The notes: a model not told the origin generated them from the sequence alone. Positions 54,497 to 64,000 are shown, numbered from the stretch's first letter. The stretch: 64,000 bases of DNA from Paroceanicella profunda (GCF_005887635.2 NZ_CP040818.1:744001-808000); one strand, 5' to 3'. Numbers and translations: made by a program.

Positions 54497-55047
54497 CCGA
54501 ACTGCTCCGCCCGGATGCGGTAGAGCATGTGCCGGCGCAGCGGGCCGGAGGCCACGGCCGGGTGGTCGAAATCCTCGCCCGGGTCGCGCCGCATGCCCAG
54601 CCGCTGCATCACCCGCTCGGAGGGGCGGTTGGGCAGGGCGGTGAAGGCCACGATCTCCGCCAGCTCGCGCACCCGGAAGCCCCAGCCCAGCATGGCGCGC
54701 GCCGCCTCCGTGGCATAGCCCTGCCCCCAGGCGGCCCGGGCGAAGCGCCAGCCCACCTCCACGAAGGGCCCGAGCGGCGCGAAGGCGCCCACCGCCAGCC
54801 CCGCCATGCCGAGGAAGGCGTTGTCCTCGCGGCGGATCACCGGCATGAAGCACATGCCGTCGCGCTCCATGCGCACGTGCTGGCGGGCGATGGCGGCATC
54901 GCTCTGGTCGCGGGTGAGGGGGGCGGGGAAGTGGCGCATCACCTCCGGGTCCGCGTTCAGCGCGGCGAAGGGGGCATGGTCCTCCACCCGCCACATGCGC
55001 AGGATCAGCCGTTCGGTGCCGAGGTGGAAGCGCCCCACGATGCTCAT
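54493..55047 (-). CDS. GNAT family N-acetyltransferase (RimJ/RimL type)
   Basis: A 184-residue acetyltransferase. Opening T-E-R-L-I-L-R-M-W is the RimL-type start, and the acetyl-CoA loop is R-A-A-W-G-Q-G-Y-A-T-E-A-A. Substrate unknown. It overlaps both neighbours by 4 nt (ATGA) in the operon GntR - GNAT - racemase-like - hydrolase. Confidence 0.88.
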   Translation of the reverse strand: MSIVGRFHLGTERLILRMWRVEDHAPFAALNADPEVMRHFPAPLTRDQSDAAIARQHVRMERDGMCFMPVIRREDNAFLGMAGLAVGAFAPLGPFVEVGWRFARAAWGQGYATEAARAMLGWGFRVRELAEIVAFTALPNRPSERVMQRLGMRRDPGEDFDHPAVASGPLRRHMLYRIRAEQFG

Positions 55048-55835
55048 GCGCCGCCCTTTCGCCCGGACGTGCGGCTGCGCTCCAGCGACAGGCGCATCTG
55101 CGCGATCTCCTCGCGCGAGCGCGAGCGCTCCAGCGCATGCATCGCCTGCTCGATGTAGCCCAGATGTGCCTCCACCGCGGCCCGGGCGGCGGTGGGGTCG
55201 CGCGCCAGGACGGCGGTGAGGATGGCGCGGTGCTGGCCCAGCAGCTCGTCGCGCGTGGCGCGCACGGAAAACAACACCTGCCGGTTGTAGAAGACGCCCC
55301 GGCGCAGCAGGTCGAACATCGAGCGCATCATGTGCAGCATCACCACGTTATGGGCCGCCTCCACGATGGACATGTGGAAATCGGCGTCCAGGGCCGCCTC
55401 CTCCTCCGGGTTGCGCTTGTCATGCGCGGCTTCCATGCGCGCGAAGATGGCCGAGATCACCGCGTGATCGGCCTCCGATCCGTGGCGGGCGGCACGGTCG
55501 GCGGCCAGCCCCTCCAGGTCGCGCCGGAAGGAGAGATAGTCGAACAGCGCCGCGTCATGGGTGGCGAAGAGCTCGATCAGCGGCGGCGCGAAGGCCGAGC
55601 CCAGCACCTCGGCCACGAACACCCCGGAGCCCGGGCGGGTGACCACAAGCCCCCGGCCCTCCAGCTCCGCCAGCGCGGCACGCAGCGAGGGGCGGGACAC
55701 GGCAAGCTGCTCGGAAAGCTCCCGCTCCGCCGGCAGGCGCGCGCCGGGGCGCAGGATGCCGCGCAGGATCAGCTCCTCGATCTGGCGGCGCACGGCCTCG
55801 GACACCTTCTCCGGCACGATCTTGCGAAACGGCAT
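55044..55835 (-). CDS. FadR-type GntR transcriptional regulator
   Basis: A 263-residue regulator with a winged HTH (about 10-78: ILRPGARLPAERELSEQLAVSRPSLRAALAELEGRGLVVTRPGSGVFV) and an FCD domain whose metal-ligand pattern (D-A-D-F-H-M-S-I-V, H-R-A-I-L) is intact. It resembles PdhR/LldR-like regulators responding to small organic acids. ATG at 55835 has GGAGG 5 nt upstream. It leads the four-gene overlapping operon, which it probably controls. Confidence 0.9.
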   Translation of the reverse strand: MPFRKIVPEKVSEAVRRQIEELILRGILRPGARLPAERELSEQLAVSRPSLRAALAELEGRGLVVTRPGSGVFVAEVLGSAFAPPLIELFATHDAALFDYLSFRRDLEGLAADRAARHGSEADHAVISAIFARMEAAHDKRNPEEEAALDADFHMSIVEAAHNVVMLHMMRSMFDLLRRGVFYNRQVLFSVRATRDELLGQHRAILTAVLARDPTAARAAVEAHLGYIEQAMHALERSRSREEIAQMRLSLERSRTSGRKGGA

Positions 55836-56130
55836 CCTGCCCTCCTTCTTCGCCCCGGAAAATGGACGAGCGGCGGCCCGGCGGCAAGACCGCATTCCAC
55901 CGGGCGCGGAGGAGGCGCGCCCCGTGCGCATCCCCGGCCCGGCCCGCAAGCGCAGCGGCGGCGATTGCACGGCGCTTCGGCCCGGACCACCCGCGGTCCG
56001 GAGCACACGGCCGGCCATGCTGCCCGCCGAACGGGCCCCGTCCCAGCGGATCTTCGGGGCCACCGGCCCCGCGATGCATTGAATTCACCGCCCCCGGCCC
56101 TAAAGTCGCGGCGAACCCGGAGGTCCCCCG

Positions 56131-57096
56131 ATGCGCTATTTCCCGATGTTTCTCGATACGCGCGGCCGCACCGTGCTGCTGGCCGGCGGCGGTGAGCAGA
56201 TGGCCCAGAAGGCGCGGCTGCTCACCCGCACCGAGGCGCGCATCGAGATCATGGCGCCCGGGATCGACGCCGAACTCGCCGCGCACGTGGCCTCGGGCCG
56301 CGCCAGCCGGGTGGAGAAGGTCTATGACGAGCCGGCCATCGACCGGGCGGCCCTGCTCTTCGCGGCCTCCGGCTGCTGCGGAATCGACGCGATGATCGCC
56401 GCCCGGGGGCGCGAGACCGGCGCGCTGGTGAACGTGGTGGACCGCCCGGCGCTTTGCGACGCCATCACCCCGGCGCTGGTGGACCGCGACCCGCTCATCG
56501 TCGCCATCGGCACGGAGGGCGCCGCCCCGGTCATGGCGCGCGAGGTGAAGACCCGGCTCGAGACCATGCTGGAACCCGAGCTCGGCGGGCTGGTCGCGCT
56601 GGCCGGCCGGCTGCGCGAGACGGTGGCGGAGAGCGTGCCGCTCCTGGGCCGGCGCGCCTTCTGGGAGTGGGTGTTCGACGGGCCGCCGCGGCGCCTGTGG
56701 CAGGAGGGCCTGGCGGCGGAGGCCGAGGCGGCAATCCGCGCGCGCGCGGCCGAGGGCGGGGCCGGCGGCGCGGCCACGCTCGTCTCGCTCATCGCGCTGC
56801 CGGAGGAGGTGGACCTGCTGCCGCTGCGCGCCGTGCAGCGCCTGCAATCGGCCGGGATCGTGCTGCACCCGCCGGGGCTGGGCGCGGAGGCACTGGAACT
56901 CGCCCGGCGCGACGCGGAACGCGCCACGCTGGCGACAGATGGCGTGGACAGGGTGGTGGACCAGGTGCGCGCCGCCTGCGCGGACCATGCACGCATCGTG
57001 CTGTTGCTGCCGGTGGGGGAGCCCTCCTCCCCCGCCCTGCGCGCGGCACTGGAGGCCGAGGGGCTGGCCTGCGAGCCGCTGCCCGGCACGGGCTGA
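56131..57096 (+). CDS. Siroheme synthase, Met8-type dehydrogenase/ferrochelatase with degenerate methyltransferase tail
   Basis: A 321-residue protein. Residues 1-215 form a CysG N-terminal (Met8-like) module: NAD site L-L-A-G-G-G-E-Q-M-A, catalytic Asp in N-V-V-D-R-P, and G-T-E-G-A-A-P-V-M-A-R. It would oxidise precorrin-2 and chelate iron to make siroheme. Residues about 222-321 align with the start of the CysG SUMT domain (LVSLIALPEEVDLLPLRAVQRLQ) but the SAM loop G-A-G-P-G-D is lost and most of the domain is missing. A separate methyltransferase would be needed. Confidence 0.82.
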   Translation: MRYFPMFLDTRGRTVLLAGGGEQMAQKARLLTRTEARIEIMAPGIDAELAAHVASGRASRVEKVYDEPAIDRAALLFAASGCCGIDAMIAARGRETGALVNVVDRPALCDAITPALVDRDPLIVAIGTEGAAPVMAREVKTRLETMLEPELGGLVALAGRLRETVAESVPLLGRRAFWEWVFDGPPRRLWQEGLAAEAEAAIRARAAEGGAGGAATLVSLIALPEEVDLLPLRAVQRLQSAGIVLHPPGLGAEALELARRDAERATLATDGVDRVVDQVRAACADHARIVLLLPVGEPSSPALRAALEAEGLACEPLPGTG

Positions 57097-57103
57097 GCGG
57101 GGC

Positions 57104-57134
57104 GTTCCCGGGCGACGATGCCGCCGCCCGGAAC
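57104..57134. terminator. Hairpin between the siroheme synthase and OmpA-lipoprotein genes
   Basis: GTTCCCGGGCG, 10-nt loop, CGCCCGGAAC: 10-bp stem with one bulged C, in the 43-bp gap between two converging genes. Confidence 0.55.
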
Positions 57135-57139
57135 ACGGC

Positions 57140-57781
57140 TCACTGCGTCGCGGGGATGATGTAGACCTCGACCCGGCGGTTGCGCGCGCGGCCCGACGGC
57201 GTGTCGTTGCTGGCAATCGGGTCGGTCTCGCCCATGCCGGCGCTCTCGATGCGCGCGGAGTTCACGTTGCGGCGCACGAGGGCATTGGCCACGGCCCGCG
57301 CCCGGCGCTCGGACAGGCGCTGGTTGTAATCGTCCGCGCCGGTGCTGTCGGTATGGCCGATCACGTCGATGTAGCTCGACGGATACTCGTTGAGGCTCTG
57401 CGCCAGCTGGTTGATGGCGCCACGGCTCTCCGGCTTCAGCGCGACACTGTCGGTGTCGAACGTGATGCCGTCCGGCAGGCTCACGAGCAGGCGGTCGTTC
57501 TCGCGCGTGACGGTGGCACCGGTGTTGGCCATGTCCTGGCGCAGGTCCTTCTCCTGCTGATCGAGGTAATTGCCCACGCCGGCGCCGACGAGCAGGCCGA
57601 TGCCCGCACCGACCAGCGCGTTCCGGCGGTCATCGCCGCCCACCAGAAGGCCGCCGAGCGCACCCGCGGCGGAGCCGATCGCGGCGCCCCCGATGATGTT
57701 GCGGCTCGCGCTGCCGTCTTCCGTACAGCCGCTTGCCACCAGCATCGCAGCCACACATGTTCCGGCGAGAAGATGTTTCAT
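57140..57781 (-). CDS. OmpA family lipoprotein (YiaD-like)
   Basis: A 213-residue outer-membrane lipoprotein. Lipobox V-A-S-G-C (Cys about 19), a glycine-zipper region (GGAAIGSAAGALGGLLVGG) and a C-terminal OmpA/MotB peptidoglycan-binding domain (G-H-T-D-S-T-G, N-Q-R-L-S-E-R-R-A, N-R-R-V-E-V). It anchors the outer membrane to the cell wall. Its leader contains a small CCGAC-CT-GTCGG hairpin (57807-57818) upstream of AGAGGA. Confidence 0.92.
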   Translation of the reverse strand: MKHLLAGTCVAAMLVASGCTEDGSASRNIIGGAAIGSAAGALGGLLVGGDDRRNALVGAGIGLLVGAGVGNYLDQQEKDLRQDMANTGATVTRENDRLLVSLPDGITFDTDSVALKPESRGAINQLAQSLNEYPSSYIDVIGHTDSTGADDYNQRLSERRARAVANALVRRNVNSARIESAGMGETDPIASNDTPSGRARNRRVEVYIIPATQ

Positions 57782-58061
57782 TACGCTTTCCTCTTCGACT
57801 TTTTTTCCGACCTGTCGGAGCGGAAGGTACTACGACGCATCCGCACCTCTCCGTCGCTGCATGCATCTAGCCCGAACTGAGCAAAGGCAACGAACATCTG
57901 CGTCATCGGGGGCAGAACGCTGCGTCGGGCGGCCAGGCCGCCCCGGAGAGAGGCCCTGCCCTGCCATCCCATTCCGGGCCACGGAACCGCGCCTGCCGGT
58001 CAGCGGGTCGGGCACATGCCGCCTCTCCCTCCCGCGCGCCCCCCGGCCCGTCGGGCGGGTG

Positions 58062-59717
58062 TCAACCCCGCGCGCGCAGCGCCACGCGGCGGATCTTGCC
58101 GGACACGGTCTTGGGTAAGTCCGAGACGAACTCGATCTCCCGCGGATACTTGTAGGGGGCGGTCTGGGCCTTGCAGAAGGCCTGCAATTCGGCGACCAGG
58201 GCCGCGTCCGCCTCCCAGCCCGAAGCGAGCACCACGAAGGCGCGCACCACGTGCCCGCGCGTCGGGTCCGGCGCGGCGACAACGGCACTCTCCGCCACGG
58301 CGGGATGTTCGAGCAGGGCGCTCTCCACCTCGAACGGGCTGATGCGGTAGCCGGCGGAGAGAATCAGGTCATCGGCCCGGCCGATGAACCAGAAATAGCC
58401 GTCCGCGTCGCGCCGGGCGGTGTCTCCGGTGTAATACCAGCCGTTGCGGAAGGCGCGGCGATCCCGGCCCTCGGGGGTGATGTAGCCGTCGAACAGGCCC
58501 GGCGGCCAGGGGTCGGAGAGGTGCACGCCGATATGGCCGATCTCGCCGGGCGGCAGGCGGTTGCCGTCATCGTCGATCACGTCGATGTCGAAGCCCGGCA
58601 CCGGCTTGCCCATGGCGCCGGGGCGGATCTCGATGCCCACGCAATTGCCGATCAGGTTGATCGCCTCGGTCTGGCCATAGCCATCGGCGATGAAATGGCC
58701 GGTCGCGGCATGCCAGACGCGGATCGCCTCCGGGTTCAGCGGCTCGCCGGAGCCGAGCGAGCGGCGAATGGAGCTGAGGTCGTATGCCCCGAGATCATGC
58801 TGCGCAAGCATCCGGTAAACCGTTGGCGGGGCGCAGAAACTGGTCACGCGGAAACGCTCGATCACCGCGAGGTGGGCCGCCGGGTCGAAGCGCTCCGCCG
58901 CGTCGTAGAGCAACACGCGCGCGCCCAGCAGGAGCGGCGGGTAAAGCTTGCCCCAGGCCGCCTTGGCCCAGCCGGTGTCCGTCAGCGTCCAGTGCAGGTC
59001 GCTCTCCCGCAGGTCCATCCAGAACAGGCCGGTGGCCGCATGCGCGAGGGCATAGGAATGGTCGCGCGGCACCAGCTTCGGCGCCGAGGTGGTGCCGGAG
59101 GTGAAATACACCATCATGAGGTCGGTTGCCCGCGTGCGCACCACCGGTGGTGTCTCGGAGGCGCCGGCCAGCAGGTCGTCGAGCGCAAGCCAGCCGTCGC
59201 GCGTGCCTCCCGAGACGATGAGATGGCGCAGGCTGGGGCATTCGGCGGCGATGGTCTCGACCTTGCCGCAATGCCGCCCGGTCACGATCACCGCCTGTGC
59301 CCCGGTGGCCTGAACCCGCCAGGCGATGTCGCGCCCGGTGAGCAGCGTGGTGCCGGGCACGGTGACCACCCCGGCCTTGTTCGCGCCCAGCATCACGGTG
59401 AACCAGTCCGGCACCCGGTCCATCACCACCATCACATGCGCGCCGGGCGCGAGGCCCAGACGCGCCAGCGCATCGGCGAAACGGTTTGTCAGCGCCGAAA
59501 GCGCGCCGAAACTGATGTCCCGCACGGTCTCCATGTCTTCCGACACGGCGGTGATGGCGATCTTCTCAGGGGGGTGGCGGTCCACGACATCGCGGCCGAA
59601 ATTGAAGAATTCCGGAATGTCGGGGTCATAGGCCTCGACGGCCTGGGCATAGTCGCGGGGGATGTGGCCAAAACCGGGCAACGCGGGAGAACTCCGGGAA
59701 ATGGGCGGCCGGAACAC
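58062..59717 (-). CDS. AMP-dependent acyl-CoA synthetase (ACSM-like)
   Basis: A 551-residue ANL-superfamily ligase. Core motifs: Y-F-T-S-G-T-T-S-A-P-K (phosphate loop), G-Y-G-Q-T-E (adenine region), Y-T-G-D (ribose) and K-T-V-S-G-K-I-R-R with the catalytic C-terminal Lys. It resembles medium-chain acyl-CoA synthetases and activates a carboxylic acid via an acyl-AMP. The start is a GTG at 59717, only 20 nt after the lpd stop, so it may be the last gene of the suc operon. Confidence 0.88.
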   Translation of the reverse strand: MFRPPISRSSPALPGFGHIPRDYAQAVEAYDPDIPEFFNFGRDVVDRHPPEKIAITAVSEDMETVRDISFGALSALTNRFADALARLGLAPGAHVMVVMDRVPDWFTVMLGANKAGVVTVPGTTLLTGRDIAWRVQATGAQAVIVTGRHCGKVETIAAECPSLRHLIVSGGTRDGWLALDDLLAGASETPPVVRTRATDLMMVYFTSGTTSAPKLVPRDHSYALAHAATGLFWMDLRESDLHWTLTDTGWAKAAWGKLYPPLLLGARVLLYDAAERFDPAAHLAVIERFRVTSFCAPPTVYRMLAQHDLGAYDLSSIRRSLGSGEPLNPEAIRVWHAATGHFIADGYGQTEAINLIGNCVGIEIRPGAMGKPVPGFDIDVIDDDGNRLPPGEIGHIGVHLSDPWPPGLFDGYITPEGRDRRAFRNGWYYTGDTARRDADGYFWFIGRADDLILSAGYRISPFEVESALLEHPAVAESAVVAAPDPTRGHVVRAFVVLASGWEADAALVAELQAFCKAQTAPYKYPREIEFVSDLPKTVSGKIRRVALRARG

Positions 59718-59737
59718 CCCGGCCGCCCGATTTCCTA

Positions 59738-61120
59738 TCAGGAATGAATCGCGCCGTCACCACAGGCGAGCGCCGCCTCGCGCACCGCCTCGGAGAAGGT
59801 GGGATGCGCATGGCAGGTGCGCGCCACGTCCTCGGCGGAGGCGCCGAATTCCATCGCCACGCAGATCTCGTGGATCAGCTCGCCGGCCGCGGGGCCGATG
59901 ATATGCGCGCCCAGCAGCCGGTCGGTTTCCGCGTCGGCGAGCAGCTTCACGAAACCGTCCGTCACCAGGTTCGCCTTGGCGCGGCCGTTGGCCATGAACT
60001 GGAACTTGCCGGCCTTGTACTTGCGGCCCTGCTCCTTCAGCTGCTCCTCGGTGAGGCCCACGGATGCCACCTCGGGCGCGGTGTAGATCACGCCGGGGAT
60101 GACATCGTAGTTCACGTGGCCCTTCTGGCCGGCGATGCTCTCGGCGACGGCGATGCCCTCGTCCTCGGCCTTGTGGGCGAGCATCGGGCCGGTGGTCACG
60201 TCGCCGATCACCCAGATGCCGTCCACGTTGGTCTTGCCGTGGCTGCCCTTCACCTGGCCGCGCTCGGTCATCTCCACGCCCACGCCGTCGAGCCCGAGGC
60301 CCTCGGTGTAGGGGCGGCGGCCGGTGGCGAGCAGCACCACATCGGTGTCGATGCTGGCCTCGCTGTCATCCTTGCGCAGCTTGTAGGAGACCTTCAGGCT
60401 GTCGCCCTTCTCCACGCCCTGCACCGCGGCACCCATCACGAACTTGATGCCCTGCTTCTCCAGCAGCTTCCTGAACTGGCGCTGCACCTCGGCGTCCATG
60501 CCCGGGGTGATGGCGTCGAGGAACTCGACCACGGTCACATCGGTCCCGAGGCGCTTGTAGACCGAGCCCAGCTCCAGCCCGATCACGCCGGCGCCGATCA
60601 CCACCATGCTCTTCGGAATCTCCTTGAGCGCCAGCGCGCCGGTGGAGGAGACCACGCGCTCCTCGTCCACCTCGACTCCCTTGAGCGGGGAGACCTCGGA
60701 GCCGGTGGCGATGACGATGTTCTTCGCGCTGTGGGTCTCGTCACCCACGGTGACTTCGCCCTTCGCCGTGATCTTGCCCCAGCCCTTCAGCCAGTCGACC
60801 TTGTTCTTCTTGAAGAGGAACTCGATCCCCTTCACGTTGCTCTCGATCACCGCGCTCTTGTGGCCGAGCATCTTCTCCCAGTCCACGGTCACGCCGCCGG
60901 TGGCGATGCCCATGGTCTCGAAGTTATGCGCGGTCTCGTGCACCATCTCGGAGGCGTGCAGCAACGCCTTGGAGGGGATGCAGCCCACGTTGAGGCAGGT
61001 GCCGCCGAGGGTTTCGCGGCCCTCGACACAGGCGGTCTTGAGCCCCAGCTGGGCACAGCGGATCGCACAGACATAGCCCCCCGGGCCGCCTCCGATGATG
61101 ATCACGTCATAGCTGGCCAT
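59738..61120 (-). CDS. lpd: Dihydrolipoyl dehydrogenase
   Basis: A 460-residue flavoprotein, the E3 subunit of 2-oxoacid dehydrogenases. FAD site G-G-G-P-G-G-Y, redox-active disulfide [16 protein letters not shown] site [11 protein letters not shown], and C-terminal H-A-H-P-T-F-S-E with the catalytic His-Glu pair. Position after sucA and sucB points to the 2-oxoglutarate complex. Start 61120 follows GAGGAGA; the in-frame ATG at 61141 is less likely. Confidence 0.96.
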   Translation of the reverse strand: MASYDVIIIGGGPGGYVCAIRCAQLGLKTACVEGRETLGGTCLNVGCIPSKALLHASEMVHETAHNFETMGIATGGVTVDWEKMLGHKSAVIESNVKGIEFLFKKNKVDWLKGWGKITAKGEVTVGDETHSAKNIVIATGSEVSPLKGVEVDEERVVSSTGALALKEIPKSMVVIGAGVIGLELGSVYKRLGTDVTVVEFLDAITPGMDAEVQRQFRKLLEKQGIKFVMGAAVQGVEKGDSLKVSYKLRKDDSEASIDTDVVLLATGRRPYTEGLGLDGVGVEMTERGQVKGSHGKTNVDGIWVIGDVTTGPMLAHKAEDEGIAVAESIAGQKGHVNYDVIPGVIYTAPEVASVGLTEEQLKEQGRKYKAGKFQFMANGRAKANLVTDGFVKLLADAETDRLLGAHIIGPAAGELIHEICVAMEFGASAEDVARTCHAHPTFSEAVREAALACGDGAIHS

Positions 61121-61188
61121 GGAAGTCTCCTCGAAGTTCATCTTGTGCCGGCGATCCCGCAGGGCCGGGCGTTTTCGTCGCAACCGCC

Positions 61189-61584
61189 TCAGACGAGGGC
61201 GGCAATCAGCATCAGCGTCGCGGCTCCGAAGCCTATGACGAAGGCGATGCTCCGCCAAGGGCTCAGCCCCAGGGCGTAGCAGGGTACATAGGCCACCCGG
61301 GCGCCGAACCACACCCAGGCGCAGACCGCGGTCAGGCCGGACGTGGCGTCAAGCAGGGTGACCGAGACAGCGGCCACCGCGTAGAGCAGCAGCGCCTCGT
61401 GCATGTTCCCGAGGGCCCGGTGCAGCCGTCCCGCGACGCCGGTGAGGGCGAGCGGGGTGTCACGCGGGCCCGTCGTCACCGCCGGGCCGAGCTGGAGATT
61501 GGCGGGGACGGCCATCAGCACGTACTGGGCCACGACCAGCAGGCCGCCGAGCGCCAGTACGGTGATTTCGCTCCCACCGGTCAT
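61189..61584 (-). CDS. MAPEG family membrane protein
   Basis: A 131-residue protein with four hydrophobic segments and the pattern R-x-x-x-N-x-H-E-A-L-L-L (residues 57-68). Placed between sucB and lpd, an arrangement seen in Rhodobacterales suc operons. Function unknown. Confidence 0.82.
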   Translation of the reverse strand: MTGGSEITVLALGGLLVVAQYVLMAVPANLQLGPAVTTGPRDTPLALTGVAGRLHRALGNMHEALLLYAVAAVSVTLLDATSGLTAVCAWVWFGARVAYVPCYALGLSPWRSIAFVIGFGAATLMLIAALV

Positions 61585-61645
61585 TGCCTGGCCTCCCCGG
61601 CCGGTATCGGTCGGGCGGCGGCGCCGTGCCGCCGCCCGGAACGGT

Positions 61646-63154
61646 TCAGAGGTCCATCAGCAGGCGGCGCGGATCCTCGAGGGCTTCCTTCACCCGCACG
61701 AGGAAGGTCACCGCGCCCTTGCCGTCGACGATGCGGTGATCGTAGCTCAGCGCCAGGTACATCATCGGGCGGATCTCGATCTTGCCGCCGATCACCATCG
61801 GCCGCTCCTGGATCTTGTGCATGCCCAGGATGCCGGACTGCGGAGGGTTCAGGATCGGCGAGGACATCAGCGAACCGTAGACGCCGCCGTTCGAGATGGT
61901 GAAGGTGCCGCCCTGCATCTCGGCCATGGAGAGCTTGCCGTCGCGGCCGCGCTTGCCCAGCTCGGCGATCTTCTTCTCGATCTCCGCGAAGGACATCTGG
62001 TCCGCGTCACGCACCACGGGCACCACCAGCCCCGCCGGCGTGCCGACGGCGACACCGATGTGGTAGTAGTTCTTGTAGACCACGTCCTGGCCGTCGATCT
62101 CGGCGTTCACGTCCGGCACTTCGAGCAGGGCGTGGCAGCAGGCCTTCACGAAGAACGACATGAAGCCGAGCTTGGTGCCGTGCTTCTTCTCGAACAGCGT
62201 CTTGTACTCGTTGCGCAGCTCCATGATGCCGGTCATGTCCACCTCGTTGTAGGTGGTCAGCATCGCGGCCGCGTTCTGGGCGTCCTTCAGGCGACGGGCG
62301 ATCGTCTGGCGCAGGCGCGTCATGCGCACCCGCTCCTCGCGGCCCGCGTCCGTGGCCGACACCGGCGCGCGCGGGGTCTGTGCCGGGGCAGGCGCGGGGG
62401 CCGGCGCGGCGGAGGCGGCAGTGACCGCCTTCATCACGTCTTCCTTCATCACCCGGCCGTCGCGGCCCGAGCCCTGGACCTGGTCGGAGCTGAGCCCCTT
62501 CTCGGCCATCAGCTTCTTGGCGGAGGGGGCATCCTCCACGTCCTTGCCGGAGGCGGGCGCGGATGCCGGGGCCTCGGCCGCGGGCTGAGCCGCCGGAGCG
62601 GCGCCCGAGGCGGAGAGCACGGCCAGCTTGCCGCCGGCCTCGACCGTGGCGCCCTCGGCAACCAGGATCTCCGAGAGCACGCCCGCCGAGGGGCTGGGCA
62701 CCTCGACCGACACCTTGTCGGTCTCCAGTTCGCAGAGCATCTCGTCCTGCGCGACGGTGTCGCCCGGCTTCTTGAACCAGCTCGAAACCGTGGCCTCGGT
62801 GACGCTTTCGCCGAGGGAGGGCACCATCACGTCGATCGCGTCGCCACCGGAGGCGGCAGGCGCGGCGGCGGGTTTCGCATCGGCCGCGGGCTTCGCCGGT
62901 GCCGCGGCGGCTTCACCACCGGCGGAGACGGTGGCCAGCAGCGCATCGACTCCCACGGTCTCGCCTTCCGCCGCAACGATCTCGCCGAGGGTGCCGGCCA
63001 CGGGGCTCGGCACTTCGACGGTCACCTTGTCGGTCTCCAGCTCGCAGAGCATTTCGTCAACCGCTACGGCGTCACCGGGTTTCTTGAACCAGGTGGCAAC
63101 CGTCGCCTCCGTCACGCTCTCGCCAAGGGTCGGGACCCGTACTTCAGTGCTCAT
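61646..63154 (-). CDS. sucB: 2-oxoglutarate dehydrogenase E2 with two lipoyl domains
   Basis: A 502-residue dihydrolipoyllysine succinyltransferase. Two lipoyl domains (about 1-75 and 105-180) each carry E-T-D-K-V; Ala/Pro-rich linkers follow, then the E3-binding domain (about 208-245), and the catalytic CoA-acyltransferase domain with D-H-R-I-V-D-G-K. Most bacterial SucB have one lipoyl domain; two is typical of Rhodobacteraceae. Start ATG 63154 (a GTG precedes it). Confidence 0.95.
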   Translation of the reverse strand: MSTEVRVPTLGESVTEATVATWFKKPGDAVAVDEMLCELETDKVTVEVPSPVAGTLGEIVAAEGETVGVDALLATVSAGGEAAAAPAKPAADAKPAAAPAASGGDAIDVMVPSLGESVTEATVSSWFKKPGDTVAQDEMLCELETDKVSVEVPSPSAGVLSEILVAEGATVEAGGKLAVLSASGAAPAAQPAAEAPASAPASGKDVEDAPSAKKLMAEKGLSSDQVQGSGRDGRVMKEDVMKAVTAASAAPAPAPAPAQTPRAPVSATDAGREERVRMTRLRQTIARRLKDAQNAAAMLTTYNEVDMTGIMELRNEYKTLFEKKHGTKLGFMSFFVKACCHALLEVPDVNAEIDGQDVVYKNYYHIGVAVGTPAGLVVPVVRDADQMSFAEIEKKIAELGKRGRDGKLSMAEMQGGTFTISNGGVYGSLMSSPILNPPQSGILGMHKIQERPMVIGGKIEIRPMMYLALSYDHRIVDGKGAVTFLVRVKEALEDPRRLLMDL

Positions 63155-63164
63155 CACATACCTC

Positions 63165-64000
63165 TCAGAGCGTCAGCGCTTCGGTCACGAGCGCCTGCTG
63201 TTCCTGTTTATGTTTCGTCGCAAGGCCCGTTGCCGGCGAGGCCGAAGCCCGGCGCCCGACGTAGCGCGGACGCGCATGCGTGGCGCCGATGCGGCTCAGC
63301 ACCCATTCGATGTTCGGCTCGACGAAGGTCCAGGCCCCCTGGTTCTTCGGCTCTTCCTGGCACCAGATCACCTCCGCTTCCTTGAAGCGCGACAGCTCCT
63401 TGGTGAGCGACAGCGCCGGGAACGGATAGAACTGCTCCAGCCGCAGCAGATAGACATTGTCGGCACCGGCGGCGTCGCGCGCCTCCAGAAGGTCGTAGTA
63501 GACCTTGCCGGAGCAGATCACGACGCGCTTGATCTCCTCGTCCGGAACCAGCTCCAGCTCCGAATGGCCCTTCTGGGCATCGTCCCACAGCACGCGGTGG
63601 AAGGACGAACCGGTGGCAAGATCCGCCAGCGGCGACACGCAGAGCTTGTGGCGCAGCAGCGACTTCGGCGTGACCAGCACCAGCGGCTTGCGGAAGCTGC
63701 GGTGCAGCTGCCGGCGCAGGATGTGGAAATAGTTCGCCGGGGTCGAGCAGTTCGCCACGATCCAGTTGTCCTCGGCGGAGAGCTGCAGGAAGCGCTCCAG
63801 CCGGGCGGAGGAATGCTCCGGCCCCTGGCCCTCGTAGCCATGCGGCAGCAGCATCACCAGGCCGGACATGCGCAGCCATTTCGACTCACCGGAGGAGATG
63901 AACTGGTCGATCATGATCTGGGCGCCGTTGGCGAAATCGCCGAACTGGGCCTCCCAGAGCGTGAGCGCGTTCGGCTCCGCCAGCGTGTAGCCGTATTCAT
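63165..64000 (-). CDS. sucA: 2-oxoglutarate dehydrogenase E1, C-terminal part (cut by window edge)
   Basis: The last ~278 residues of a thiamine-pyrophosphate E1 subunit decarboxylating 2-oxoglutarate. Visible: E-Y-G-Y-T-L (transketolase domain), [30 protein letters not shown] and the C-terminal C-S-G-K-V-Y-Y-D region. The reading frame is open to the window edge, so the true start lies beyond 64000. It is 10 nt upstream of sucB. Confidence 0.95.
   Translation of the reverse strand, partial: EYGYTLAEPNALTLWEAQFGDFANGAQIMIDQFISSGESKWLRMSGLVMLLPHGYEGQGPEHSSARLERFLQLSAEDNWIVANCSTPANYFHILRRQLHRSFRKPLVLVTPKSLLRHKLCVSPLADLATGSSFHRVLWDDAQKGHSELELVPDEEIKRVVICSGKVYYDLLEARDAAGADNVYLLRLEQFYPFPALSLTKELSRFKEAEVIWCQEEPKNQGAWTFVEPNIEWVLSRIGATHARPRYVGRRASASPATGLATKHKQEQQALVTEALTL

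Noticed and set aside
57801..57818. Intrinsic terminator near the OmpA-lipoprotein start (T-run next to CCGAC-CT-GTCGG)
   Set aside because: On neither strand does the T-run follow the hairpin; it lies in the leader of the minus-strand gene.

Overview
The window is very GC-rich chromosomal DNA from an alphaproteobacterium, most likely of the Rhodobacterales (Rhodobacteraceae/Paracoccaceae type). This rests on gene content: a MipZ division ATPase, a divergent ethylmalonyl-CoA mutase / crotonyl-CoA carboxylase-reductase pair, a DUF4170-DUF374-waaA-lpxK lipid A operon, an E2 subunit of 2-oxoglutarate dehydrogenase with two lipoyl domains, a betaine/carnitine-type BKACE locus, a LuxR/LuxI pair and a phasin. 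Genes are tightly packed, with many 4-nt ATGA/GTGA overlaps. I saw no rRNA, tRNA, transposase, integrase, CRISPR array or prophage gene.

Layout. 0.1-1.1 kb: a pirin. 1.1-2.05 kb: a non-coding spacer with a degenerate tandem repeat. 2.05-15.25 kb: two complete peptide-type (family 5) ABC importers on one strand, separated by an M20 amidohydrolase. The second importer is unusual: GC-rich low-complexity DNA sits in each of two gene junctions as an open frame that is stop/start coupled to the flanking genes, and also inside the fused double ATPase as an in-frame linker. 15.25-18.75 kb (minus strand): a YqfO/NIF3-like small protein, a formate/nitrite-type channel, and a FAH-family hydrolase with an SDR that look like the end of a deoxy-sugar acid pathway. 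18.8-24.4 kb: a lipid/diacylglycerol kinase, then a five-gene operon (ureohydrolase, BKACE, Stf0-type sulfotransferase, small membrane protein, carnitine dehydrogenase-thioesterase fusion). 25-35 kb: housekeeping (pyrC, mipZ, D-Ala-D-Ala carboxypeptidase, phasin, clpS, clpA, a lipoprotein, ilvD) and a GntR regulator.

36-46 kb: an RTX metalloprotease, cyclopropane fatty acid synthase, two-gene pmbA-cysQ unit and the lipid A/KDO operon. 46.2-49.8 kb: ecm and ccr, divergent around a promoter region with four TTGCGC motifs. 49.9-51.6 kb: a quorum-sensing locus (small conserved-looking ORF, luxR, luxI) headed by a textbook CtrA box. 51.7-57.8 kb: a RecD-like helicase, a four-gene overlapping operon led by a FadR-type GntR regulator, a siroheme synthase whose methyltransferase half is degenerate, and an OmpA-family lipoprotein. 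58-64 kb (minus strand): sucA (cut by the window edge), sucB, a MAPEG protein, lpd and an acyl-CoA synthetase.

Functionally the region is mostly core metabolism plus nutrient uptake. The features least explained by standard annotation are the reading-frame-preserving low-complexity repeats in and around the second ABC importer, the regulatory palindromes in front of the phasin, lipid A, ccr/ecm and quorum-sensing units, and a strong hairpin pair between lpxK and ecm.
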